A stretch of DNA of 55,975 bases from Desulfobacterales bacterium. Its GTDB lineage: Bacteria > Desulfobacterota > Desulfobacteria > Desulfobacterales > JAHEIW01. The first letter of the stretch is position 1, and the number at the start of each line of letters is the position of its first letter. Positions 1 to 8,225 of this stretch are shown here, one piece after another. Below the pieces are notes generated by a model. That model searched no databases. It saw nothing but the letters and a program-made list of their open reading frames with translations, and was not told where the DNA came from. A program made the translations under genes and the position numbers. The stretch lies in the NCBI GenBank assembly GCA_030145015.1, contig JAQYWI010000012.1, forward strand, positions 1-55,975, given 5' to 3'.

Positions 1-1
1 C

Positions 2-490
2 GCAATGGATTGCGAGGTAACCATTGCTTCTGATAAGGGTCAAAAAACAATCGGCCTCGATCAGTTCTTTACCGGTCCCAATAGTACCGTACTGGGCAAG
101 CACGAGATATTGTCGCAGATCATCATTCCCAAAAGGATGGAGCAGTTTAAGGGCGTCTATCTAAAACATGGCCCCCGCAAAGCAATGGATATCGGCATCG
201 TAAACATCGCTATTCTCTTGGATGCCGATTTAAACAAGGGATTGTGCAATCAGGTGATGATTGCACTGGGTGCGGTGGCACCCACACCGATCAGAGCCAA
301 AAAAGCGGAAGCGCTGTTAAACGGGCGAGAACTAAAACCCGACCTGATTCATAAAGCGGCCGAAGCGGCATCCAACGAAGCAAAACCGATAACCGATTTT
401 CGGGCGTCTGCAGGCTACCGCAAGGATTTGGTTAAAAGCTTGGTCGCAAAAGGAATTCAGCAGATATTGGAATCTTACAACGCTGAATAA
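2..490 (+). CDS. Molybdenum hydroxylase FAD-binding subunit (CoxM/HcrB-like), 5' end missing
   Basis: The reading frame is open to the window edge, so only the C-terminal 162 residues are present. It matches the last part of the FAD subunit of the xanthine dehydrogenase family: the stretch KHGPRKAMDIGIVNIA is the usual lead into the C-terminal domain, followed by LGAVAPTPIRAKKAE and a helical tail ending in FRASAGYRKDLV. In these enzymes this subunit passes electrons between the iron-sulfur subunit and the external acceptor. The two following genes encode the iron-sulfur and molybdopterin subunits, so the trimeric set is complete in order M-S-L. The N-terminal FAD-binding motifs lie outside the window, so flavin binding is inferred from the family. 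Confidence 0.88.
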   Translation, partial: AMDCEVTIASDKGQKTIGLDQFFTGPNSTVLGKHEILSQIIIPKRMEQFKGVYLKHGPRKAMDIGIVNIAILLDADLNKGLCNQVMIALGAVAPTPIRAKKAEALLNGRELKPDLIHKAAEAASNEAKPITDFRASAGYRKDLVKSLVAKGIQQILESYNAE

Positions 491-571
491 CCCTTATTCG
501 TCGAACTTTCCTGCACCTTATAACGCTTTAAAAAGGGAGCGTGTTGAGCAAACACCATCAAGGGAGGCAAT

Positions 572-1045
572 ATGGGGAGCAAGCATCGAATTCAGATCAC
601 TGTAAACCAGGAAGAATATGATCTCCTCGTTCATCCAGACAGGACCTTGCTGGACCTCTTAAGGTATGATCTGGGTTTAACCGGCACCAAAGAAGGTTGT
701 GATGAAGGAGACTGTGGCGCCTGTACGGTTATTGTGAATGGTAAGGTGGTGACATCTTGTCTTATCTTAGCCGTCGAAGTAGATGGTGCTGCCATAACAA
801 CCATTGAAGGATTGCATCAAGGAGACGAATTGCATCCTATACAGCAGGCCTTTGTAGATAGCGGGGCTGTTCAATGCGGATTTTGTACACCGGGCATGAT
901 TCTCACAACCAAGGCGCTGTTGGATGAAATTCCGGATCCTTCAGAAGAAGATATTAAACACTATCTGGAGGGAAATTTGTGCAGATGCACCGGTTACACC
1001 AAAATCCTCGATGCGGTCAACATTGCAATCCACCAATTGAAATGA
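572..1045 (+). CDS. Molybdenum hydroxylase [2Fe-2S] subunit (CoxS/HcrC-like)
   Basis: The protein has 157 residues, the usual length for this subunit. The N-terminal plant-ferredoxin-type domain has cluster ligands C43, C48, C51 and C63 (pattern CDEGDCGAC then C). The C-terminal helical domain has the second cluster: C102 and C105 in CGFCTPGM, and C137 and C139 in CRCTGY. It relays electrons from the molybdenum site to the FAD subunit. A good Shine-Dalgarno sequence (gggagg) precedes the ATG. There is no twin-arginine signal, so the enzyme should be cytoplasmic, which fits a CoA-thioester or small aromatic substrate. The next gene begins 26 bases on, so this is one operon. Confidence 0.95.
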   Translation: MGSKHRIQITVNQEEYDLLVHPDRTLLDLLRYDLGLTGTKEGCDEGDCGACTVIVNGKVVTSCLILAVEVDGAAITTIEGLHQGDELHPIQQAFVDSGAVQCGFCTPGMILTTKALLDEIPDPSEEDIKHYLEGNLCRCTGYTKILDAVNIAIHQLK

Positions 1046-1070
1046 GGATATGAAGAAGGGAGTTTCAAAA

Positions 1071-3344
1071 ATGGATAATTATTCAATCGTCGGAAAACGA
1101 ATCCCTCACCGCGATGCGGTTGAAAAAGTGAAAGGCAGCGCTGTTTACGCTTCTGACATAAAGTTAAACGGCACCCTTCATGGCAAAATTTTAAGAAGTC
1201 CTGTGCCCCACGCTCAGATACGCAATATCGACATTTCAAAAGCCAAGAAACTCCAGGGCGTAAAAGCCATTATCACATCCAAAGACACGCCCCAGATAAA
1301 ATTCAGCATTTCGCCCACCTGGGCTGACAAGTTAATTTTAGTAGATAAAGTACGGTATATCGGGGATGAGATTGCAGCCGTAGCCGCGGTGGATGAAGAA
1401 ATTGCTGAAGAGGCCTTAGAATTAATTGAGGTGGAGTGGGAAGACCTGCCCGCTGTTTTCGACCCGCTTGAAGCCATGCAACCGGGAGCCCCCCTGCTGC
1501 ACGCTGCAGTCGAGAATAATATATCCAAAACACTGACAATGGAGTGCGGCAGTGTCGAGGAGGGATTCGCCGAGGCGGATCTTATTTTTGAAGATACGTT
1601 TAAAACCCAGGCGCAGTCCCATTGTAGTCTTGAAACCCATTGCTGTATTGCGACATGCAGTCCGACCGATGACGTTAAAATATGGGTAAATTCACAGGCG
1701 CCACATCCCTTGCGGCAAAAACTGTCGGCTGCCTTAAATATCGATGCGGCTAAAATACATGTTGCCACACCGTTTATCGGCGGGGGGTTCGGCAGCAAAA
1801 TCGATCTGGAACCTGCGCAGGCCATATGTGTGCTTTTAGCCAAAAAGACGGGCAAACCGGTAAAAATCGAACACTCGCGCAAAGAGCAGTTTATGACTAC
1901 CCGCATGCGACATCCAACCATAAGTAAGTTGAAGTTTGGCGTGAAACAGGATGGAACTATTGTCGCCAAACAGGCTGAGGTGGTTTTGGACAACGGGGCC
2001 TATAACAGCCACGGCCCTGCGGTCATGGCTTACAATAATGTCATGTTTTCAACTCTTTACCGCGTCAAAAATATAAAATACGAAGGCCAGCTGGTGTATA
2101 CCAACAAAAACTGGGGTGGTGCCTGCCGCGGATATGGCGATCCCCAGGCTACTTTTGCTCAAGAAGTAATGATGGATATGATTGCCGAAGGGCTCAACAT
2201 GGATCCGGTCGACCTGAGGCTAAAAAATGCCAACATCCCTAACGAAGTCACAGCCAATGCAGTTAAAATTACCAGCTGTGGGCTCAAGGAATGTTTGACC
2301 CAGGCCAAGGAAGCATCGGGATGGATCGCCAAAAAAGCCAACAAGAAAAAATACAGGGGTCTGGGCGTTGCCGCAATGCTTTATACGGGTGGCGGAAGCA
2401 TTGGGTCAGGCTTTAATTATTCCGGAGCGACGATGCAGATGAACGCGGACGGCACCTTGCACCTTTTAATGGGCGCGGTGGATATCGGTCAGGGATCAAA
2501 TACGATCCTGACCCAGATGGCAGCTGAAATTATGGGCGTTGAGCCGGAGACAATCAGCTTGACAACCGCAGATACGGATACGACTTTTCCCTGTATGGGC
2601 ACGTTTGGATCACGCGTTACGTTCTGTGCCGGAAGTGCCGTAACTGAGGCCGCCAATGGTCTAAAGCAGCAATTGCTGGAAAATGCAGCCGACATGCTGG
2701 AGGCCAACCCGAATGACTTGGAAATGAAAGCTAAAAAGATTTTTGTTAAAGGCAGCCCGGACAAAGCCGTGGCCTATGCCGAAGTTGGGGCCGCTTCTTT
2801 TTACAAGAAGAATAAGCCGCTGGTCGCCCATGGATATTATAATGGACCGGAGGATGTTTCCCCTGAGTTTGATCCTGCAACTTACCGAGGATACCCGGCA
2901 CCGGCGATGGTTTTTGGCACGCATCTGGCGGAGGTCGAAGTCGACCCGGCAACCGGTAAAGTTGAAGTGCTGAATTTTACAGCAGCCCATGATCTGGGCC
3001 GCGCCATCAATCCCCTTCTGGTGGAGGGACAAATTGAAGGGGGAGCAGTACAGGGTATTGGCTGGTCCTTAATGGAAGATCTTCAATTTGAAAACGGAGA
3101 GATCGTTAATCCAAATTTCCATGACTATAAAATGTTAACCATCAAAGATATCCCCAAGATCTCTCCTCTGCTGATAGAAACGATTGATCCCAATGGCCCC
3201 TTCGGTGCCAAAGGAATTGGGGAGTGTGCCATGGTAGCCACAGCACCGGCAATTGTGAATGCTATTTATGATGCGGTGGGTGTCAGAATCAAGGAACTAC
3301 CGGCCACATCAGAGAAGATTTTTAAGGGCCTCAAAGACAAGTAA
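1071..3344 (+). CDS. Molybdenum hydroxylase large (molybdopterin) subunit, xanthine dehydrogenase family
   Basis: The catalytic subunit has 757 residues from the ATG at 1071. I chose this start over the in-frame ATG at 1050 because aagggag at 1056-1062 is ideally placed for 1071 and family members begin near VGKRIPHRDAVEKVKG. Motifs seen are GGGFGSK, ACRGYGDPQ, GQGSNTILTQMAAE and, near the C-terminus, GAKGIGE, whose Glu is the general base in this family. The ACRGYGDPQ loop is of the xanthine dehydrogenase / 4-hydroxybenzoyl-CoA reductase type and lacks the Cys loop of CO dehydrogenase CoxL, so CO oxidation is unlikely. With CoA-transferases and crotonases downstream, hydroxylation or reductive dehydroxylation of an aromatic or N-heterocyclic acid is plausible, but the substrate is unknown. 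Confidence 0.93.
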   Translation: MDNYSIVGKRIPHRDAVEKVKGSAVYASDIKLNGTLHGKILRSPVPHAQIRNIDISKAKKLQGVKAIITSKDTPQIKFSISPTWADKLILVDKVRYIGDEIAAVAAVDEEIAEEALELIEVEWEDLPAVFDPLEAMQPGAPLLHAAVENNISKTLTMECGSVEEGFAEADLIFEDTFKTQAQSHCSLETHCCIATCSPTDDVKIWVNSQAPHPLRQKLSAALNIDAAKIHVATPFIGGGFGSKIDLEPAQAICVLLAKKTGKPVKIEHSRKEQFMTTRMRHPTISKLKFGVKQDGTIVAKQAEVVLDNGAYNSHGPAVMAYNNVMFSTLYRVKNIKYEGQLVYTNKNWGGACRGYGDPQATFAQEVMMDMIAEGLNMDPVDLRLKNANIPNEVTANAVKITSCGLKECLTQAKEASGWIAKKANKKKYRGLGVAAMLYTGGGSIGSGFNYSGATMQMNADGTLHLLMGAVDIGQGSNTILTQMAAEIMGVEPETISLTTADTDTTFPCMGTFGSRVTFCAGSAVTEAANGLKQQLLENAADMLEANPNDLEMKAKKIFVKGSPDKAVAYAEVGAASFYKKNKPLVAHGYYNGPEDVSPEFDPATYRGYPAPAMVFGTHLAEVEVDPATGKVEVLNFTAAHDLGRAINPLLVEGQIEGGAVQGIGWSLMEDLQFENGEIVNPNFHDYKMLTIKDIPKISPLLIETIDPNGPFGAKGIGECAMVATAPAIVNAIYDAVGVRIKELPATSEKIFKGLKDK

Positions 3345-3409
3345 CATAAAACGGGTTGACATGGGTTCCGTCTTCGACAGCATAGCGTTTGCAAAAAGGA
3401 GAATTCAAT

Positions 3410-4630
3410 ATGAACAAGACTCTGGATGGGATTAGAGTCCTCGAACTGGCCCAGTATATTTCAGGTCCTTATTGCGGAATGCTTCTCGCCGGGTTGGGAG
3501 CCCGGGTAACCAAAATTGAAAAACCTGTGGTGGGCGACCTATCACGGAGGTGTGGCCCGTTTCCGGAAAACAATCCCCATACCGATAAAAGCGGGTTATT
3601 CCACTATTTAAACCGCAACAAGAGGGGAATTACGCTGGATATTCGAAAAACCGCCGGGCGTGAGATATTCCTGAAGCTTTTAAAAGACACCGATGTGCTT
3701 GTGGAAGATTTGCTACCGAAATCGGCTAAAAACCTGAAGCTGGATTTTAGCCATCTGAGAGAAGTGAACCCAAAACTTATCGTTGTTTCCATTACCCCTT
3801 TTGGCCAGACCGGTCCTTATAGAGATTATAAAGCCTATGCCATCAATGCGAGTGCCATCGGTGGTATGAGCACCATCGTGGGTGAACCGCAACGGGAACC
3901 GCTGACGCCGCCTTTTTCGCTGGGCAATTTCCAAACCGGAATCATCGCCGCAAATGCCATCATGTTTGCATTAACGGCCAGGCAGAAGAATGAAAAGGGA
4001 CAGCACCTTGACATCTCCGAGGCCGAGTCATGGGCTATTTTCCATACCGGTAACGTTGTTTCGGCATTCATTTATAGCGGCCGCAAAAGAAACCGCACCG
4101 GCCACCGTACATTCGCTCCTTATCCCTATACCTTGCTGCCATGTAAGGACGGGTACCTTTCCATGATTGCTTTGCGGGGATCGGAATGGAAGCGATTCCT
4201 TGAGATTGTTGGTGATGGGGAAGTGCCTGAATGGTACGCATCGGATGATAGGTTTAAGGATCGTTTGAAAGCAGGGCTGGAATACGCCGATGTTCTTGAC
4301 AACCTGTTAGCACCGTGGCTTATGTCCCATACGCGACAGGAAATATTTGATCGCTGCCGGGAAAATCATGTTCCATTTACCCCGGTGAGGAACTTAGACG
4401 AGGTTGTAAATTGTGAGCACCTGAACAAAAGGCAGTATTTTGAAGAGATCCGATGTTCTGAAATTAAACCTTTTAAATGTCCGGGAGCGCCTGTTCGATT
4501 TTCAAAAAGTTCGTGGAATTTGAACAAAACAGCTCCGTCTCTATCTGAACATAACAACGACGTTTATCGTAATGATCTTGGATATTCAACCGAGCAATTG
4601 GTGCAACTGCAACAGTCGGGTATCGTTTAG
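3410..4630 (+). CDS. Family III (CaiB/BaiF) CoA-transferase with Asn at the catalytic Asp position
   Basis: The protein has 406 residues, starting at the ATG at 3410 behind aaaggag (3395-3401); an in-frame ATG at 3389 lacks such a site. The family signature is clear: LELAQYISGPYCGMLLAGLGA at the N-terminus, FGQTGPYRDYKAY in the middle and GQHLDISEAE. Family III enzymes move CoA between carboxylates through an aspartyl-CoA intermediate. In an ungapped match to the GDxxTG motif, that Asp is Asn here (GNFQTG, N173). The enzyme may therefore be inactive alone, act as a partner subunit or use other chemistry. It lies 65 bases after the molybdenum hydroxylase and is probably cotranscribed with it. 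Confidence 0.9.
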   Translation: MNKTLDGIRVLELAQYISGPYCGMLLAGLGARVTKIEKPVVGDLSRRCGPFPENNPHTDKSGLFHYLNRNKRGITLDIRKTAGREIFLKLLKDTDVLVEDLLPKSAKNLKLDFSHLREVNPKLIVVSITPFGQTGPYRDYKAYAINASAIGGMSTIVGEPQREPLTPPFSLGNFQTGIIAANAIMFALTARQKNEKGQHLDISEAESWAIFHTGNVVSAFIYSGRKRNRTGHRTFAPYPYTLLPCKDGYLSMIALRGSEWKRFLEIVGDGEVPEWYASDDRFKDRLKAGLEYADVLDNLLAPWLMSHTRQEIFDRCRENHVPFTPVRNLDEVVNCEHLNKRQYFEEIRCSEIKPFKCPGAPVRFSKSSWNLNKTAPSLSEHNNDVYRNDLGYSTEQLVQLQQSGIV

Positions 4631-4693
4631 TCTGTTCATCCGCGCGTTACTTTTTGCAGTCCGGGCGGATTTCTTTTAAGGGGACAGTTATCC

Positions 4694-5461
4694 ATGCGAT
4701 ATGAGGCGCTTTCATGCCAAATAGAAAATCAGGTAATGATCATCAATTTGCCTGCAATTGCGAACTATCATACGAAAATAACGCAGCTGGCAGATGAGCT
4801 TTCCGACGTTTGTACCACTATAGCCTCAGAAAAAGAAGTGCGGGCCGTTATCATCAATTGGGAACAGGATGAATTCCCCGTTGGAACGGATCTGGCTGGA
4901 TTTGGTTCAGTCAAAGGAGAATACGAAACCACGCCGGTGTCTTTAACGGCTGCGGTTGCCAAACTTGACATACCGGTCATCGCTTCTATCAATGGCTATG
5001 CCGTCGGACAAGCGCTGGAATTGGTGCTGGCCTGTGACATCCGGATTGCATCTGCGACATCCTATTTTGGAATACCGCATATTCAGGCTGGTATGATTCC
5101 CTGGGACGGAGGAACGCAACGGCTGTCACGCCTGGTTGGTAAAGGTAAAGCCATCGAGTTGATTCTCACCGGAGAGATGATCAATGCCCAGGAAGCGCAT
5201 CGAATCGGATTAGTCAACCGCATCGTTAAAGCCAAAGAACTCCTGCCGGCAGTTAACGCGATGGCCCATGCAATGGCTGCCAAGGGTCCGATTGCTTTGA
5301 GATACGCCAAGGAAGCGGTCCTTCAGGGCCTGGATATGACTCTGGAGCAGGGACTTCGTCTGGAAGCAGATCTCTACTTTATATTACATACGACCAGGGA
5401 TCGTACCGAGGGGATCAAGGCATTTCAGAAAAAGAGAAAAGCCAAATATAATGGGAAGTAG
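4694..5461 (+). CDS. Enoyl-CoA hydratase/isomerase (crotonase) family protein with altered active site
   Basis: This 255-residue crotonase has the signature ALELVLACDIRIASATSYFG followed by GMIPWDGGTQRL. Hydratases use two Glu residues. The first is present (E109), but the second, normally in PE before xxGxxP, is His here (H129 in GIPHIQAG). The N-terminal oxyanion-hole motif, usually CAGADL, is also changed (PVGTDLAGF). It is therefore a crotonase-fold enzyme that probably does not carry out simple syn-hydration; isomerase, hydrolase or ring-opening activity is possible. The next gene, a second crotonase with both Glu intact, begins 23 bases on. Confidence 0.88.
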   Translation: MRYEALSCQIENQVMIINLPAIANYHTKITQLADELSDVCTTIASEKEVRAVIINWEQDEFPVGTDLAGFGSVKGEYETTPVSLTAAVAKLDIPVIASINGYAVGQALELVLACDIRIASATSYFGIPHIQAGMIPWDGGTQRLSRLVGKGKAIELILTGEMINAQEAHRIGLVNRIVKAKELLPAVNAMAHAMAAKGPIALRYAKEAVLQGLDMTLEQGLRLEADLYFILHTTRDRTEGIKAFQKKRKAKYNGK

Positions 5462-5484
5462 CCGGGTGAGTTTAAGAGAGAGCA

Positions 5485-6216
5485 ATGACCGCTTTTGACA
5501 CATTGCTTTATGAAAAGCAGGATGGGGTAGCCTATGTAACGCTCAATCGTCCTGAGGCGCTGAATGCTTACAACATTCAGATGAGAGATGATCTTTATCA
5601 GATCTTGAACGCCATAAAGGACGACGATGAAGTATTGGTGGCTATCTTCAAGGGGGCCGGCGAAAAAGCCTTTTGTGCCGGTGCGGACCTGAGCGAGTTC
5701 CTTAGCGCGCCTTCACCGGTTGTTGCACGGCAGGTACGCTTTGAGCGTGATGTCTGGAGACTTTTTTTAAATATTCCGCAACCACTCATCGCTGCGCTGC
5801 ATGGATATGTTTTAGGATCGGGAATCGAAATCGCTTTGTGTTGTGATATTCGAATCGCCTCAGAGGACAGCCGGTTCGGTATGCCGGAGGTCGATCTTGG
5901 CATCATACCCGCTGCCGGGGGGACCCAGACCCTTCCGCGAACAGTGGGGCGGGGCAAGGCGCTTGAAATGCTACTGGCGAATCCCTGGATAAGCGCCGAA
6001 GAGGCCTACCACATCGGTTTGGTTAATCGGGTCGTACCTATAGATGAACTGTTAAAAGCTGCTGAGGAGATTGCTAAAAAGATCGCATCCTGCAATCCGG
6101 CAGCGGTTCGACATGCCAAGCAGGCAGTGGTGAGGGGCTTGGAGCTGAGTCTTGCTGAAGGTCTGGATCTTGAAAAAAGATTGGTAAGCCAGCTGCACAC
6201 ATTGAAAACCAAATGA
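5485..6216 (+). CDS. Enoyl-CoA hydratase (crotonase family)
   Basis: The 243-residue protein has the canonical oxyanion-hole motif FCAGADLSEF near residues 63-72 and both catalytic Glu residues, E115 in GSGIEIALCCDIRIAS and E135 in MPEVDLGIIP. It should hydrate a 2-enoyl-CoA to 3-hydroxyacyl-CoA in the beta-oxidation of the cluster's substrate. It follows the altered crotonase and is 12 bases ahead of the acyl-CoA ligase, so the three genes form a tight operon. The pairing with a divergent paralogue suggests the two catalyse successive or different steps. Confidence 0.92.
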   Translation: MTAFDTLLYEKQDGVAYVTLNRPEALNAYNIQMRDDLYQILNAIKDDDEVLVAIFKGAGEKAFCAGADLSEFLSAPSPVVARQVRFERDVWRLFLNIPQPLIAALHGYVLGSGIEIALCCDIRIASEDSRFGMPEVDLGIIPAAGGTQTLPRTVGRGKALEMLLANPWISAEEAYHIGLVNRVVPIDELLKAAEEIAKKIASCNPAAVRHAKQAVVRGLELSLAEGLDLEKRLVSQLHTLKTK

Positions 6217-6228
6217 GAAGAGGTAAAT

Positions 6229-7791
6229 TTGAACACCACCGATTTTTTGAGCATTGCCAATGCCATCTGCCCTGAAAGGGATGCCGTCGTGTTTGGAGAA
6301 AAAAGGTGGACGGTCGCCCATTTGAACGAACGGGTTAATCGATTGTCCCATGCTTTGATCGGTTTAGGGATTGAGCACGCTGATCGCATCGGTATGTTAC
6401 AGGTAAATTGCAATCAATATGTTGAAGCCTATTTTGCGGCAGCCAAATTAGGAGCCATCTTCGTCCCCCTGAATTTCAGGGCCAAAGCGGATGAGTTATC
6501 CTATATGATCGCCAATGCTCAGACGAAGATCTTATTTGTAGGCAGCAGATATTTAGCAATGGTGGATGCCCTCTTACCACAATTATCCACCGTGACAAAT
6601 TGCGTGACTGTTGATGCTGAGGTAGCCGGGAGGCTTGATTATGAGGATCTGATCAGTTCATCATCCGCAGATGAAATTGTTTCTGAAATCGGAGACGAAG
6701 ACACCACCATCTTGATGTATACGGCAGGCACTACGGGACGTCCGAAAGCGGTGCCGTTAACCCACAGTGGATTTGCCAGCTATGTGCTCGACAATGTGGC
6801 GCCTGCCGACCCGGAAATTGAAGAAAAGAATTTACTGACCGTACCCTTGTATCATGTGGCCGGGATTCAGGCTATGCTGGCAGCTGTCTATGGCGGGCGT
6901 TCATTGGTTATGATGAAACAGTTTGAAGTCAAAGAGTGGCTGGAGACTGTTGAGAGAGAGCAGGCAACACGCGCAATGCTGGTTCCGACAATGCTTAAAA
7001 TGATTATTGATCACCCGGAATTTAATCGATATAATTTGGCGAGCCTGAAAATAATAACCTATGGGGCGGCTCCAATGCCTTTTGAGGTAATTAAGAAAGC
7101 GATTGAGGAACTGCCAAGTGTAAAATTTATCAATGCCTATGGTCAAACGGAAACAGCTTCGACCATAACGTTCCTGGGGCCTGAAGACCACATTATTGAG
7201 GGCACGGATGAAGAGCGCCATCGCAAACTGAAGAGACTCACCTCCTCTATTGGAAGGCCTTTGTCCGATGTGGAAGTCAAGATAGCGGACGAAGCCGGCA
7301 ATCCGCTGCCGGTGTTGGAAGTGGGCGAAATTATGGCAAAAGGTCCCCGCATCATGACGGGATATTGGAATGATGAAGAAAAGACCGCACAGGTTATGAC
7401 CAATGACGGGTGGTTGCGGACCGGTGACAAAGGATGGATGGATGAAGACGGCTATATCTACCTGGCAGGACGTTCCGATGATATGATTATACGGGGAGGT
7501 GAAAACATTTCCCCCGCAGAAGTTGAGAGCGTACTTTATTCACATCCTAAAATTGAGGATGCGGCGATTATTGGAATTCCAGATGCGAAGTGGGGACAGG
7601 TGCCCCGGGCGATAGTTGCTTTAAAGCAAAAAGAGGCCGCCACCCCGGAAGAAATAATGGAATACTGCAAATCGGAATTGGCCGGGTTTAAGCGTCCCAC
7701 CTCGGTCATTTTTGTTGATTCTTTACCGCGCAATCAAATGGGGAAAGTATTAAAAAAGGAACTCAGAGAAAAGTATGGGGAGCCCGATTAA
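6229..7791 (+). CDS. AMP-forming acyl-CoA synthetase (ligase)
   Basis: The 520-residue enzyme belongs to the ANL superfamily and makes an acyl-CoA from a carboxylic acid, ATP and CoA through an acyl-adenylate. The AMP-binding P-loop reads YTAGTTGRPKAVPLTH, the A5 motif is NAYGQTETAS, the A7 motif is WLRTGDKGWMDEDGY and the A10 lysine lies in PRNQMGKVLKKEL. The start is a TTG at 6229 behind gagaagagg; no ATG fits the conserved N-terminus. It presumably activates the substrate that the crotonases process, while the CoA-transferases offer an ATP-free route. The acid cannot be inferred from the sequence. Confidence 0.93.
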   Translation: MNTTDFLSIANAICPERDAVVFGEKRWTVAHLNERVNRLSHALIGLGIEHADRIGMLQVNCNQYVEAYFAAAKLGAIFVPLNFRAKADELSYMIANAQTKILFVGSRYLAMVDALLPQLSTVTNCVTVDAEVAGRLDYEDLISSSSADEIVSEIGDEDTTILMYTAGTTGRPKAVPLTHSGFASYVLDNVAPADPEIEEKNLLTVPLYHVAGIQAMLAAVYGGRSLVMMKQFEVKEWLETVEREQATRAMLVPTMLKMIIDHPEFNRYNLASLKIITYGAAPMPFEVIKKAIEELPSVKFINAYGQTETASTITFLGPEDHIIEGTDEERHRKLKRLTSSIGRPLSDVEVKIADEAGNPLPVLEVGEIMAKGPRIMTGYWNDEEKTAQVMTNDGWLRTGDKGWMDEDGYIYLAGRSDDMIIRGGENISPAEVESVLYSHPKIEDAAIIGIPDAKWGQVPRAIVALKQKEAATPEEIMEYCKSELAGFKRPTSVIFVDSLPRNQMGKVLKKELREKYGEPD

Positions 7792-7818
7792 AAAACAGTT
7801 AAGGAGGTGTAGGTAGAA

Positions 7819-7938
7819 GTGGCGAATGAAGTTGGAAAAAGATATGTCTGCAAAAAGTGTGGTGCCGAATTTATCGTTACACGCGGTGGAAAAGGACAGC
7901 TCAAGTGTTGTGGGCAGCCTATGGAAATCAAGAAATAG
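7819..7938 (+). CDS. Desulforedoxin-like rubredoxin-fold minigene 1
   Basis: This is a 39-residue protein starting at GTG with an almost perfect Shine-Dalgarno sequence (aaggaggtg, 7801-7809). The cysteine pattern is C11-x2-C14 then an adjacent pair C30-C31. That pattern, with the CCGQPM ending, is the one of desulforedoxin and of the N-terminal domain of desulfoferrodoxin, which bind one iron tetrahedrally. The spacing of 15 residues between the pairs equals that of desulforedoxin. It follows the acyl-CoA ligase by 27 bases and is probably in the same transcript. A small homodimeric one-electron carrier is the likely role; its partner is unknown. Confidence 0.85.
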   Translation: MANEVGKRYVCKKCGAEFIVTRGGKGQLKCCGQPMEIKK

Positions 7939-7980
7939 TATCAACAGGTGTTAACTCAAAATATTAGGAGATGAACTAAA

Positions 7981-8121
7981 ATGAGCCAGCTGGGTAAAAG
8001 ATATCGCTGTGAAGAATGCGGTACAGAAATACTTTGCACGAAAGCGGGAGAAAAAGAATTAAATTGCTGTGAGAAGGAAATGCTGTTGCAGGAACCAAAG
8101 CCATTGCCGTCATCGGATTGA
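7981..8121 (+). CDS. Desulforedoxin-like rubredoxin-fold minigene 2
   Basis: This is a 46-residue protein starting at ATG behind aggag (7966-7970). It is a paralogue of the preceding gene: it shares GKRYxCxxCG and has C10-x2-C13 and C29-C30, again with 15 residues between the pairs, but the rest has diverged and a short Pro/Ser-rich tail is added. The four cysteines should bind one iron. Tandem copies that differ outside the metal site could form a heterodimer or serve two different partners. It is the last gene before a strong hairpin at 8151-8187. Confidence 0.83.
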   Translation: MSQLGKRYRCEECGTEILCTKAGEKELNCCEKEMLLQEPKPLPSSD

Positions 8122-8150
8122 TCTTCTCCTTGAGCTTCAGCCTATCGCTA

Positions 8151-8187
8151 ATAAAGAATCCATCGGCTCTGCCGGTGGATTCTTTAT
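8151..8187 (+). terminator. Strong hairpin ending the first catabolic block
   Basis: The arms 8151-8166 and 8172-8187 pair over 16 base pairs with a single G-T wobble and a 5-base loop (ctctg). No long T-run follows, although the right arm itself ends in tcttt. It lies 29 bases after the second desulforedoxin gene and 38 bases before the next CoA-transferase. It may terminate or attenuate transcription and so uncouple the two blocks. Confidence 0.7.
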
Positions 8188-8225
8188 ACGTTGAAATGTA
8201 TTAAACTGAATCCGGAGATAAGAAC

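Noticed and set aside
1071..3344. Large subunit as aerobic CO dehydrogenase CoxL
   Set aside because: The active-site loop is ACRGYGDPQ, not the Cys-containing CoxL loop, despite cox-like accessory genes in the window.
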